A DNA stretch of 64,000 nt from Cohnella cholangitidis (GTDB lineage Bacteria; Bacillota; Bacilli; Paenibacillales; Paenibacillaceae): NCBI RefSeq assembly GCF_014107495.1, contig NZ_CP041969.1, forward strand, positions 1,485,001 through 1,549,000. Direction: 5' to 3'. The notes beneath the pieces are model-generated. The model was not told the DNA's origin, did no database searches, and saw only the letters and a list, made by a program, of their open reading frames with translations. The translations under genes and the position numbers were made by a program. Every line of letters starts with the position of its first letter. The stretch's first letter is position 1. Positions 16,828 to 25,260 of this stretch are shown in pieces.

Positions 16828-17721
16828 CTACGGGCTGAGGGCGTCAAAAAGCTTAGCCGCTTCTTGGACCCAGGGGTACAGAAAAATTTGGAACGTATAC
16901 AAAATCGGAATACCAGCCAGTACGAACAAGAGATAGGAAGTCGTCTCTTTGCGGCTATCCTTGGCAAGCTCTATCTGCGATTTATAATCCCGTACCACTT
17001 CACGGAGCATATCGTAGATCTCGTCGCTTTCGTTCATGCGCAGGGAGCGCAAACTTTCGGCAAATCCGTAGGCCTCGTCGGTTCCTAACCGTTCCTTGAA
17101 CCGTTTCAGAGCGGCATCGGCATCGTGATACCATTCGTTCAGCAACAGCCCCATTTCGCTTCGAATGTACCGGGTTAGACCGAGACATTTCATGAGCTTG
17201 CCGTGAAGATGCTGCCTTGAACCCGTGTAATACAATAGTTGGCTGCTAACGGCCACGATCTCGCGCCTTATTCGGTCCGTCCGGTAGCGCCGGATGGATT
17301 GAAGCCACATCCGATCGAATGCCGCCAAGCCGATTATGATCAAGAGCGCAATTAGCATATTCCAGGCAAGTACGGCCGAAAGCTGTCCCCTATCTTGCAT
17401 TACGTACGCAATTCCACCGATAAAAGGAAGCGCGAATAACGAGCATCGGCGATAAGCCAAGTACGACTCCGGAGGATAACGTATTCCGCATCCCGCTAGC
17501 AGCATCCGTCTCTCTTGCAGGCTTACGCTTTCCCTGTCCGTCCTCCATATTCGAAGCCACCATAGAGGCATCCTCCTATCGCGCCAGCCCTTCAGATGGA
17601 TTCGCCAGCGATTGCGGGGAACGAACCAAAACCTCAAAATGACGGATATACCGGCAAAGATGAGCGCAAACTGGACAAACCCGCCAATTCCGACTGTGAG
17701 TGTCTGCACGTAATCGTTCAC
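16828..17721 (-). CDS. tadC: TadC-like inner-membrane platform protein (T2SF fold)
   Basis: A 297-aa protein that starts with GTG (GAGGTGACC site upstream). It has an N-terminal membrane segment, two central helices, and a C-terminal pair with a cytoplasmic helical domain before it (T2SF). It follows tadB by 18 bases; paired TadB/TadC are diagnostic of Tad systems. Residues AYGFAESLRSLRMNES lie in the conserved cytoplasmic domain. It should form the membrane platform with TadB above the ATPase. Confidence 0.75.
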   Translation of the reverse strand: MNDYVQTLTVGIGGFVQFALIFAGISVILRFWFVPRNRWRIHLKGWRDRRMPLWWLRIWRTDRESVSLQERRMLLAGCGIRYPPESYLAYRRCSLFALPFIGGIAYVMQDRGQLSAVLAWNMLIALLIIIGLAAFDRMWLQSIRRYRTDRIRREIVAVSSQLLYYTGSRQHLHGKLMKCLGLTRYIRSEMGLLLNEWYHDADAALKRFKERLGTDEAYGFAESLRSLRMNESDEIYDMLREVVRDYKSQIELAKDSRKETTSYLLFVLAGIPILYTFQIFLYPWVQEAAKLFDALSP

Positions 17722-17739
17722 GATCGGTCACCTCGTCCT

Positions 17740-18675
17740 CTATATTTTTCTCCTGGACAGATAAAGCCCCATCATAAACGATCCGAACAACAGCACGAGC
17801 GCATTAAGAAGCATCCCTCTCCCTCCGGAATCCAAAATGTAATAGCGATAACTTCCTTCCGGATTCAACCGAAAGTTCACCCCCATGAACAGCGCTAAGA
17901 ACAATACCGGCGTAAAGTTAGCCATTCGAATCTCGAGCAACCGGTGGCGTTCCAATTGATTCGCCATTTGGGCTTTGCGCATATCCGAGATGAGTTCCTT
18001 CAGGTTATCCGCAACGTTGTTTCCTTCTTCGATCGCCACTTTAAGAATGCTTCCGAAATAATCCGCCCAAGCGTTGCCGAACGACAACGAAAACCGACGT
18101 AAACTACCCTCATCGTCCCCCTTGACCGATAAATTCCGATAGAGCTGTTCGAACACCGATTGTACTTCGCCGGGCAGACGACGCTCTTCCACCGTTTTCT
18201 GCAGGGCAACCCGAACGTGCCGGCAACCAGTAATCAGGTAACTCTGGTAGAACAGTTCCACGGCGGGCAAGAACTCCAATCTTGTCGCCATTTGCCTGTT
18301 GATCAACGACATGCGAAGCAGCAAATAAGGCAAGCAGCTTAGCACGCCAAACAAAATGATTACAGAACGAAAGGACTGAAACACCAGTACCCCCGCGACG
18401 ATACCCATCATCCCCATTGCCAACGAACAAGTCGCGAGACCTTGCGGCTTCATGCGCCACCCCATCGCTAACAGCAGATCGGAAACATGCTGATGGGGTT
18501 TGCTTAAACGCGTCCAACTCTGCAGCGGATCCCATTTCCAACGGCTGACTTTCATCGCTTTGAGCCGTCGTTTACGAGATTGGGTATCCCACCATGCCAG
18601 CAATCCAAACCGGAAACTTACGAACAACAATAGAAAGAGCAATCCGATCAAGGATACGATGGCTAGCTTCATCAT
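17740..18675 (-). CDS. tadB: TadB-like inner-membrane platform protein (T2SF fold)
   Basis: A 311-aa protein with helices at the N-terminus, middle and C-terminus, and the T2SF cytoplasmic domain marked by FGNAWADYFGSILKVAIEEGNNVADNLKELISDMRK, which is the typical helical bundle. It starts with two ATG codons and overlaps the end of the ATPase gene by 4 bases. Function by family: part of the integral-membrane base on which pseudopilins are assembled. Confidence 0.78.
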   Translation of the reverse strand: MMKLAIVSLIGLLFLLLFVSFRFGLLAWWDTQSRKRRLKAMKVSRWKWDPLQSWTRLSKPHQHVSDLLLAMGWRMKPQGLATCSLAMGMMGIVAGVLVFQSFRSVIILFGVLSCLPYLLLRMSLINRQMATRLEFLPAVELFYQSYLITGCRHVRVALQKTVEERRLPGEVQSVFEQLYRNLSVKGDDEGSLRRFSLSFGNAWADYFGSILKVAIEEGNNVADNLKELISDMRKAQMANQLERHRLLEIRMANFTPVLFLALFMGVNFRLNPEGSYRYYILDSGGRGMLLNALVLLFGSFMMGLYLSRRKI

Positions 18676-20081
18676 TTAACGCTGCCTCCTGAAGGGGATA
18701 TTCCAATCGGCCGATTGCCTTCGGGAGAGATTCTGGCCATTTTCCGCAACGCTTTGTCCGAGAAAGATTCGGGAAAAGTCCACTGTCCCGTTGCCTCATC
18801 GTATCGAACCAAATCCCTGACCCTGACCGCTCCGTTGCACCATTCGAACTCTCCTACCCTGACGAGCTTCCGCACTCCTTGAACCATGCGCATCTCGAAC
18901 CCGATATGCGTGACATGCTCCGTAATGCGCCGAATCATCGAGATCGGATTCATTCCCCGGCCATCGAGCATGCACATGTCCGTGATCGTGTCGGGGACGT
19001 CCTCCAAGCCGTTGGCATGTACGGAAGTGATGCTCCCTTCATGACCGCGGGTACAAGCACGAACGTAAATGTTGGCGTCTTCATCCCGTATTTCCGCGTG
19101 ACAGATACGCTGAGGGGATTGCCTTAACGCCAGCTTGAACGCTTGACGGGGTCCGTGAAGAGGATCATCCTCGTCGGATTCGTACTCCACGACGTTCTTG
19201 TCCGGGAAGTCTCTGGCAAGCATCAGTTCATATCGGCTTTCGATCGTTACGATTCTCTCTTCGTCGGGCATCGCGGAGATAAGCGCCTTAATCAGATGAG
19301 TTTTACCGGTATTCGTCGCGCCGATCACGACCATATTCAATCGGCTGCGCACGATGACAAGCAGAAGCTCGCGCACCCGGTCATCCATCGTCAGATATTC
19401 CGGGCTGCATAACGTTTCGAGATTGAACCGTTTTACCGTATACAGACGAATCGTTAACGTTGGCTGTGCCGTAAACCCGAAGCCCGTCAAAGTGACGCGG
19501 GAGCCATCCAACAGCAACACCTCCGCCCATCTTTTACGCGGGTTGATCCTATCGTTATTGAATAGCACTAGATTCTGTTGAATTCTCTCGACATGACTCA
19601 GTTCCTGAAACCGATAAGATGAGGCCGTCGCCTTGCCGTCCCTCACTTCGAAAATTCGGGTGCCGACGACTTGCACCTCTTCCAAGCCTTCCCGGTTACG
19701 GAGCACAAGCTCGAGCATGTTCATCCCGATGACTTCCGCGAACAAAGCCTCCGCCAATGTCGCATAGGGCAAGTTACCGAAAGAAACATGCTGCAGCCTT
19801 TTGCGGATGATCCAATCGGAAATGATCGCGAGCATCTCCGCTCTCTCCTGGGGAAAGCCGATAACCGCCCGATTAAGCTTCTCGGCATATCGCCGCCGCT
19901 CCTCTTCGCTCCAGCCTCTCGGAGTCGCCAGCATATGGCGGACTTCTTCCGTATACGACCGCAAGCTAGCCAAACCATCCGAACCATCGCTAGTCGCTAT
20001 AGCCGACCTATTAATCGAAGTCTGCAAGTCGGCCGCATAACCGGTAGTAGAAAACCGTTTAGCGGCGCGATCGGCGCTCAA
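18672..20081 (-). CDS. tadA: Type II/IV secretion ATPase, TadA/CpaF type
   Basis: A 469-aa cytoplasmic ATPase of the VirB11/GspE superfamily. Walker A is GATNTGKT (residues 254-261); the Asp-box/Walker B region CHAEIRDEDANIY and His-box RGHEGSITSVHANG follow. An N-terminal domain about 230 residues long precedes them, as in CpaF. It powers assembly of the pilus or export machine. It starts at TTG with GGAGGG upstream and overlaps the preceding gene by 4 bases. Confidence 0.88.
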   Translation of the reverse strand: MSADRAAKRFSTTGYAADLQTSINRSAIATSDGSDGLASLRSYTEEVRHMLATPRGWSEEERRRYAEKLNRAVIGFPQERAEMLAIISDWIIRKRLQHVSFGNLPYATLAEALFAEVIGMNMLELVLRNREGLEEVQVVGTRIFEVRDGKATASSYRFQELSHVERIQQNLVLFNNDRINPRKRWAEVLLLDGSRVTLTGFGFTAQPTLTIRLYTVKRFNLETLCSPEYLTMDDRVRELLLVIVRSRLNMVVIGATNTGKTHLIKALISAMPDEERIVTIESRYELMLARDFPDKNVVEYESDEDDPLHGPRQAFKLALRQSPQRICHAEIRDEDANIYVRACTRGHEGSITSVHANGLEDVPDTITDMCMLDGRGMNPISMIRRITEHVTHIGFEMRMVQGVRKLVRVGEFEWCNGAVRVRDLVRYDEATGQWTFPESFSDKALRKMARISPEGNRPIGISPSGGSVK

Positions 20082-20914
20082 CGGTCCCTCCGCCTATGAA
20101 TCATCAATCTTCTGAGCCACGGACGATCGGTTTTTTGCAGCCTTTGCGCCCAATTCAACCGATTAAGCAGGGGATTGGCCACCGCGTCGAAGGCTGCGGC
20201 ATTCCTCTCTTCTGCCGCCAGCCATTCATCCAACCTGCCGCTATCCAACTGAAGATGCACGCTCTCCAGCAACTTCAGCTCCGTAAACTCGGTACAACCG
20301 GTTTCCTTGCGAATTTCCTTCATTCGAAACCCTCCCGTCGTTCGATGATTACTATGCAGCAATACCAATTGAAACTGCTCGGGCGCCATTCCGAATTGCG
20401 AACCGACTTGGCCGGTCCAGCGATGAATATCCTCTTGAAAATGGCTCAAGCTGTCCGTCGTCACTAAAAATCGGTCGTCCGCTTCTCTCATCGCGCATAC
20501 GGTCGCCGCATTGTCCCAATAGGCGCTCACGTCCGCGATCGTTAAATCGAATGCTTCCCTGGAGGCCGCCAACAACCTTTCCATATCTTCCGGTTCGTAG
20601 TACTCCGCCTGCTCCCTCGCCATATTGCCGAACAAGACGTGTAAGCCGCCAAGCTTAGGAGAACGAAATGCGTATTGCCGCAATTTGTCGCCGGATAAAG
20701 TACCCGCTCTTAATTCCGGCCTTACGCCATCCAGGGTGACGTCGGGTTTGTCTACGCCCAAATACAAATGCGTTTTGGCGCTTTTCAAATTGAGGCACAA
20801 ATACCCTACTTTACGTCCCGTTAACGCCGCGATGCGATAGGCCGTTCCGAATGCCGTCAAAGATGTGCCGATATTAGGCGTCGAACCCGCGAATGCCGCC
20901 AATCTTCCCGACAT
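20078..20914 (-). CDS. TadZ/CpaE-like protein with degenerate P-loop
   Basis: A 278-aa protein with the ParA/MinD-like start AAFAGSTPNIGTSLTAFGTAYRI, followed by YLCLNLKS at the second strand and IADVSAYWDN at the third. The expected KGGxGKT Walker A is replaced by GSTPNIGTS, so the essential lysines are absent and ATP hydrolysis is unlikely. The same loss is known in some TadZ localisation factors. It overlaps cpaB-like and tadA by 1 and 4 bases. It may place the machine at a cell site. Confidence 0.7.
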   Translation of the reverse strand: MSGRLAAFAGSTPNIGTSLTAFGTAYRIAALTGRKVGYLCLNLKSAKTHLYLGVDKPDVTLDGVRPELRAGTLSGDKLRQYAFRSPKLGGLHVLFGNMAREQAEYYEPEDMERLLAASREAFDLTIADVSAYWDNAATVCAMREADDRFLVTTDSLSHFQEDIHRWTGQVGSQFGMAPEQFQLVLLHSNHRTTGGFRMKEIRKETGCTEFTELKLLESVHLQLDSGRLDEWLAAEERNAAAFDAVANPLLNRLNWAQRLQKTDRPWLRRLMIHRRRDR

Positions 20915-21621
20915 TATCGTTCATCCTCCTTAATAGACGAAGCCTGAAAAGCGATAATGAGCTTAGCTGTTCCGCCTTTGCACGCGGTATCTAGCGCAAG
21001 CCATTGGTCTTCGGTCAAATTCAAATTGATGGCATCGATCGTCCCGTTAGCATCCCGCCTAGACGTATACATCCCTTCTTTGTCATCGTTAGCCATGGAC
21101 AGCAGGTTCGGATTTTTCGGATTGTCGATCTCCAAGTTCGCCGCGGTTTTGACGGCCGCAACCCTCACGGCATCCGCATACAGCTTGCGGGAAACCGTAG
21201 CCTCATCAGACAGATAGACGACCACCTCATCTCCGGCGCGGATCCCGTTGGAAACCGATTTGACGTATTCCCTCGGAATTTGAAAGGTCGATTGTCCCGC
21301 GCCGGGCAACAAGCGATACTTGTCTACTTTCCATCGCAGAACGGGCTCATTCCCGCCCAGGGGAATGGAAGTTTCCATTCCGACCGCTTCCGACAAGTCC
21401 GTCATCATCTCCGCCGACACGGCCGAGCGAGGCAAAGCCAGCAAGGTCAAATGATCCGTTTCCAACTTTGTCCCGGTCCCGATAAATTGCTTGGGAACGA
21501 CAACCTTCGTCGTTTCTTCCAATCGAATATGTTTTAACTGAAGCGAGTAAACGCCGTACACGAGCAAACCCGATATCACCGCGGCCGACAAACTGATTGC
21601 CGCGCTTCTGCGCCTGTTCAT
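20914..21621 (-). CDS. CpaB/RcpC-like SAF-domain protein, first gene of the Tad-like operon
   Basis: About 235 aa from the ATG at 21621 (GAGGGTGAGGG upstream). One N-terminal membrane segment (ISLSAAVISGLLVYGVYSL) is followed by an SAF-like domain with the VVVPKQFIGTGTKLETDHLTLLALPR pattern of CpaB/RcpC proteins. The family acts outside the membrane and binds peptidoglycan or stabilises the pilus. The open frame upstream of 21621 reads through a terminator and is not translated. It is the first gene of the operon, just past a terminator, so its promoter must lie between 21622 and 21690. Confidence 0.75.
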   Translation of the reverse strand: MNRRRSAAISLSAAVISGLLVYGVYSLQLKHIRLEETTKVVVPKQFIGTGTKLETDHLTLLALPRSAVSAEMMTDLSEAVGMETSIPLGGNEPVLRWKVDKYRLLPGAGQSTFQIPREYVKSVSNGIRAGDEVVVYLSDEATVSRKLYADAVRVAAVKTAANLEIDNPKNPNLLSMANDDKEGMYTSRRDANGTIDAINLNLTEDQWLALDTACKGGTAKLIIAFQASSIKEDER

Positions 21622-21642
21622 TCCCTCACCCTCTTTTCCGGA

Positions 21643-21690
21643 AATAAAAAAACGCAGGCGGAAGAGGACAATTCCTCTATCGCCTGCGTT
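21643..21690 (-). terminator. Strong terminator upstream of the Tad-like operon
   Basis: Nested arms AACGCAGGCG/CGCCTGCGTT with inner AGAGGA/TTCCTCT form a long stem on the minus strand followed by an eight-base T-rich run. It terminates the upstream thioredoxin-like/metallohydrolase unit and insulates the Tad-like operon. Confidence 0.85.
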
Positions 21691-21793
21691 CTTCGCAGCG
21701 AACAATAGCCTATATGGGCTTGACAAGGCTCACTATATCAAATGCTAGCAGGAGTGTAAAGCCTTTTTTGACATTTCCATGCGGAATTCCCTT

Positions 21794-22420
21794 TTATCTG
21801 ACAAAAGGATTCTCTTTCCGCTCTTCCCCGATGGTCGTCTCCGGCCCGTGTCCGGGCAGAACGAGAACGTCCTCGGGCAATACATAGAGCTTCTCCCGAA
21901 TCGAGCGGTATAGCTGGTCCTGATTGCCTCCCGGCAGATCCGTGCGTCCGATCGACCTGCGGAACAAGGCATCTCCGGCAAACAAGAGATCGCCCACCAA
22001 GAAGCTCACGCTGCCGGGAGAGTGACCCGGGGTATGCTTCACGAGGAAGCTTTCCCCGATCAGCTCCAGCAATTGGCCATCCTCCAAGAACCGGTCCGGC
22101 AAATCCGTCGTAATCGGCGGCGTTACGTCCGTCCAACGACTGGAACCGTTTTTCCCCGCATCGGTCAACCATTCTTTCTCCGCCGAATGGAGATAGACCG
22201 GACAGCCATACCGTTTACGTATCGCATCCACTCCGCCGATGTGGTCGAAATGGGCATGCGTAAGGAGAATCGCTTCCACTTTTAATCCGTCTAACTTGCG
22301 CAATAGAGCTCCGTCCGGCATACCCGGATCAATAACCACGGCATGCGTGCGCTCCGAGTTTACGACTACGTAAGCATTCGTCTGTAGCGCCCCTAACGGG
22401 TAACGTTGAAAAGTCAGCAT
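21794..22420 (-). CDS. Metallo-beta-lactamase-fold hydrolase, YqgX/glyoxalase II-like
   Basis: A 208-aa zinc hydrolase. The metal motif THAHFDH (His55, His57, Asp59, His60) and later HTPGHSPGS and LPGHGPETT supply the ligands of a two-zinc site. Length and motifs match small glyoxalase-II-like enzymes (YqgX) that act on thioesters or similar small molecules; the substrate is not known. It follows the thioredoxin-like gene by 12 bases. Confidence 0.88.
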   Translation of the reverse strand: MLTFQRYPLGALQTNAYVVVNSERTHAVVIDPGMPDGALLRKLDGLKVEAILLTHAHFDHIGGVDAIRKRYGCPVYLHSAEKEWLTDAGKNGSSRWTDVTPPITTDLPDRFLEDGQLLELIGESFLVKHTPGHSPGSVSFLVGDLLFAGDALFRRSIGRTDLPGGNQDQLYRSIREKLYVLPEDVLVLPGHGPETTIGEERKENPFVR

Positions 22421-22432
22421 CGGTTATCGACC

Positions 22433-22999
22433 TCAGACCCCGGACAATATTTCGCGAATTTCCTGCAAAATAACCGTCTGATAGCCGGTACCCTCTCCGT
22501 AGCGCTGTCCCATCTCTTGTCTTGCGACCGCGATCTTCTCTTGATAGTCCGGCGCTTCGCGATCGGGATTCGCCGCTTTGAAGGCGTTCATGACTTCTTG
22601 AACGTGTTTCGGGCGAGCGCCCCATTTGCCAAGCAGATGCCCGCCGGTATCGATGAACAGAACGACCGGAATCGCTCGGCCTCCCATCGTCAGATGCTGA
22701 TCCATCAAATCCAGATGCTCCTCCATGATCAGCACTTCCGTCGGGATTCCCGCTTTCTCCATCGCTTGGAACACGACAGGCACGTTGCGAACGACGTCGC
22801 CGCACCATTCGGCTGCCAGAATCATGCAACGCAGATCGTCGCGGTTGTTCAAAGAATCGTAGAACTCCTCCAATTCCGCGTCATTCCATTGGAATTGGTC
22901 ATGCCAGGACTTGAAAGCATCTTGGTTCTTGGCCATGCCGTCAATGAACTGACGTGGCGTAAGGCCTTTATGTAATTTGCTCGCGATCAATTGGCTCAT
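22433..22999 (-). CDS. Thioredoxin-family protein with a single active-site Cys
   Basis: A 188-aa thioredoxin-fold protein (thioredoxin_9-like). The active-site region reads AAEWCGDVVRNVPV; the resolving cysteine of CxxC is replaced by Val. The cis-Pro region GGRAIPVVLFID is intact. A full disulfide reductase is therefore unlikely; monothiol activity or binding is possible. It is cotranscribed with the metallohydrolase gene. Confidence 0.8.
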   Translation of the reverse strand: MSQLIASKLHKGLTPRQFIDGMAKNQDAFKSWHDQFQWNDAELEEFYDSLNNRDDLRCMILAAEWCGDVVRNVPVVFQAMEKAGIPTEVLIMEEHLDLMDQHLTMGGRAIPVVLFIDTGGHLLGKWGARPKHVQEVMNAFKAANPDREAPDYQEKIAVARQEMGQRYGEGTGYQTVILQEIREILSGV

Positions 23000-23037
23000 G
23001 CTTATTTCCCCTCACTTGTTCGAATCTGTTTAATATT

Positions 23038-23649
23038 TTAGATGCTTTTGCCTCTTTTGCGCAAATATTGATACAGGAAGTATACGACTAACAGGGCAAG
23101 GGCGATCAGAATCGCCGGTTGGACATACTTGGACGCCTCTTGATCGATCGTTTCCCACTTCTCGCCAAGGGTAAATCCGAGCCATACGAACAAAATCGAC
23201 CAAGGAATGGAAGCCAGTACGGTTAGCCACGTAAACTGCCACAGACTCATTCGCGCCATCCCGGCCGGAATGGACACGACCTGGCGCATGACGGGTACGA
23301 ACCGTCCCGTGAATACGATCATCGGTCCGTATTTGTCAAACCACTTTTCCGCGATGTCGATATGCTTCGACTTCAAGTGCAAGTACTTCCCGAACTTATC
23401 CAGGAACGGCCTGCCTCCATATCGGCCGATCGCATAGAGCAACCATTGCTGAAGGATGGCCCCGATCACTCCGCAAATGACGGCGACCGGAAAGGAGATA
23501 ATGTCTTGGAACACAAGATAACCCGCGTAGCCGAGCACGATTTCGCTTGGAATCACTTCAATCGCAAGTCCGATAATAATGCCCCAGTAGCCTAAACTCT
23601 CAATCCAAACCAGAATCTGGGCCAACCATTCGTGCAACGTATCCATCAT
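23038..23649 (-). CDS. DedA-family membrane protein
   Basis: About 203 aa (201 aa before the second ATG). It has the DedA pattern: an N-terminal amphipathic helix, reentrant helix with VIPSEIVLGYAGYLVF, and FTGRFVPVMRQVVSIPAGMARM with the conserved basic/proline block, then two C-terminal helices. DedA proteins take part in phospholipid recycling (undecaprenyl-phosphate or phosphatidylethanolamine flipping) and proton-dependent homeostasis. The open frame continues far upstream to 24615 but that part runs antisense to the cupredoxin gene, so the start is 23649 (AGG upstream). Confidence 0.88.
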   Translation of the reverse strand: MMDTLHEWLAQILVWIESLGYWGIIIGLAIEVIPSEIVLGYAGYLVFQDIISFPVAVICGVIGAILQQWLLYAIGRYGGRPFLDKFGKYLHLKSKHIDIAEKWFDKYGPMIVFTGRFVPVMRQVVSIPAGMARMSLWQFTWLTVLASIPWSILFVWLGFTLGEKWETIDQEASKYVQPAILIALALLVVYFLYQYLRKRGKSI

Positions 23650-23817
23650 GGCATAAACCTGCTTTCTCCCCTTAATGACCGTCTCTATTCTAGCATAACC
23701 CGGCGGCCTCGTTCCAGTTATACGAAGCTCATGCGAAATCGTTGCGGGCTTGTCATGAGAGGACGGGCCCACGCATACACTGCCATAGGTGGACAAAGTT
23801 GAAGAGGAGAGAGCGGA

Positions 23818-24270
23818 ATGAGTAAAATCGTTGTGCTTAACAAAAAAAAGATTCAGTTGTACGCGGTAATCGCGGCTGTCGTCATCCTTGCCGGCGCTTA
23901 TATCGGTTGGCAGCAGTCCAAGCCTGTACTTGCCCCTACGGTAAGCGACAACACGCAAATCTTTCATCTGACCACGGGAGAATTCTCGGCTATGTCGGAC
24001 AGCGGCAAGAAACTGGAAACCTATCTCTTCTATCCGGGAACCGTCGTAGTTAAAAAAGACGTACCCGTTGAATTGCGGATTTCCGGCATTAACGGCCAAT
24101 CCCATCCGTTCGTCATCGAGGGATTGAATATTTCCGGGGAAATCAACAAAGGAAAAACGACAGTCGTACGATTTACTCCTAAGGATGCCGGAATCTACAC
24201 CATCCTTTGCCAAACCCACGCCGATCCGAAAACCGGCGGGCCCATGGTCGGCTATCTGGTCGTACAATGA
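23818..24270 (+). CDS. Membrane-anchored cupredoxin-domain protein
   Basis: A 150-aa protein with an N-terminal membrane anchor (LYAVIAAVVILAGAYIGW) and an external cupredoxin domain (about 60-150). The blue-copper ligands are visible in order: His in SHPFVIE, Cys in TILCQTH, His in the same motif and Met in GGPMVGYL. It should bind copper outside the membrane; it resembles domains in nitrosocyanin/plastocyanin-like proteins, and partner and role are not known. It is divergent from dedA and has a GAGAGAGCGG ribosome binding region. Confidence 0.85.
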   Translation: MSKIVVLNKKKIQLYAVIAAVVILAGAYIGWQQSKPVLAPTVSDNTQIFHLTTGEFSAMSDSGKKLETYLFYPGTVVVKKDVPVELRISGINGQSHPFVIEGLNISGEINKGKTTVVRFTPKDAGIYTILCQTHADPKTGGPMVGYLVVQ

Positions 24271-24330
24271 CGAGTGACCTCCTCTTTCTCCCGTGCATAG
24301 GGTATGGGAAGAGAGGCAAGGTGAATCCGG

Positions 24331-24642
24331 ATGAAGATGTTCCAAGAAAAGCATTCCTCCCCGCTTCCGACTCCGAGAAGCATTCGCAGGGCATGCGGGA
24401 ACGAGCTTTATCGCACGGTTAAAAGACTGAAACAACATATCCCCGCCCCCTTGGTTAAACAAGCAGAGGAGTTGTACGTGAAACGCGTCATCGGAAATTT
24501 GATGTGGATCGCGGAAAACCGGAGCAATCGCAAAGCTCTGGCCGACTGGTGGGACGAGGAGATAAGCGGGGAAATCGCGGAGCTGTGGAACGTGGATCAA
24601 GCGAGGCTGAAACAAGCGTTTCGCGACGCCTTCGGAGGATAA
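24331..24642 (+). CDS. Conserved hypothetical protein, 103 aa
   Basis: A small basic soluble protein, mostly helical. The pattern PAPLVKQAEELYVKRVIGNLMWIAENRSNRKALADWWDEE is well spaced and codon use matches neighbours, which supports a real gene. AAGGTG lies 8 bases before the ATG. It sits 60 bases after the cupredoxin gene on the same strand and has a strong terminator after it, so the two may be cotranscribed. No family is recognised. Confidence 0.65.
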   Translation: MKMFQEKHSSPLPTPRSIRRACGNELYRTVKRLKQHIPAPLVKQAEELYVKRVIGNLMWIAENRSNRKALADWWDEEISGEIAELWNVDQARLKQAFRDAFGG

Positions 24643-24650
24643 ACAAAAAA

Positions 24651-24697
24651 AAACAAACGGTTGGGACAGACTTGCTGCCCGACCGTTTGTTTTTTTA
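24651..24697. terminator. Bidirectional terminator after the 24331 gene
   Basis: A 15-bp perfect stem (AAACAAACGGTTGGG with its complement at 24678-24692) is flanked by an A-run on the left and a T-run on the right. It serves convergent genes. Confidence 0.9.
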
Positions 24698-24719
24698 TTG
24701 CCGGCAGCTTCTCCCTCGA

Positions 24720-25082
24720 TTATCCGATGACCGCGAAAACCTCCACGCCCGCGGGAATCGTACGGGTACGGAACAAAATCCCGTTGTTGTTGAACAATCG
24801 GAGCGTGAAAGGAACATTCGTTAAAGTGCGAATGTTATTAAACCGAACGACCCCGAATCGATCGAAGCGCGCCGTAGATACTAGAGTGCTCCCGCGCGAC
24901 AGGCGCGCGAAAAATCCGGTCGTATCGAAAGGAACGCCGTTGTTCTGCACCCAAACGACGGTCAGGCGGGAAAAGGTCGGATTGCTTCCGGTGCCGGACG
25001 AACGAGAATTGACTTTAGTGCGCTTAATTACTCTGGACTTAAGGGAACCCCCCAGCAACGGTTTGGAACGTCGAACAACCAT
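24720..25082 (-). CDS. Hypothetical beta-rich protein, 120 aa
   Basis: A basic, Arg/Thr/Ser-rich protein with N-terminal polar region (about 1-35) followed by alternating hydrophobic strands such as FSRLTVVWVQNNGVPF and TLTNVPFTLRLFNNNGILF, ending VFAVIG. The ATG at 25082 is chosen because AAGGAG lies 8 bases upstream. No signal peptide, membrane segment or known motif. A spore-coat or surface protein is possible from composition, but this is a guess. Confidence 0.55.
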   Translation of the reverse strand: MVVRRSKPLLGGSLKSRVIKRTKVNSRSSGTGSNPTFSRLTVVWVQNNGVPFDTTGFFARLSRGSTLVSTARFDRFGVVRFNNIRTLTNVPFTLRLFNNNGILFRTRTIPAGVEVFAVIG

Positions 25083-25217
25083 GAAATCACTCCTTTGCCG
25101 CTTTTGCTTCATTGTATGTGGCAAACGAGCCGCGCATCACGGACATCCCCCCATCCGCTCGTCCATTTTCCCCCGAATCCGCGCTTGTCCGAACGATTCT
25201 CCGCGTAAACAAATAAA

Positions 25218-25236
25218 CAGGCCTGTATAAGGCCTG
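25218..25236 (-). terminator. Short terminator downstream of the PilZ gene
   Basis: Arms CAGGCC and GGCCTG around a 7-base loop; on the minus strand the stem is followed by a T-rich stretch. It lies 25 bases after the PilZ stop. The rest of the gap 25083-25260 holds no recognised feature. Confidence 0.55.
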
Positions 25237-25260
25237 CCGAGTAATCGTTATTGTCCGGAG

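Noticed and set aside
23650-24615. Long N-terminal extension of the DedA protein
   Set aside because: It is antisense to the cupredoxin gene and shows no DedA similarity; ATG 23649 fits the family.
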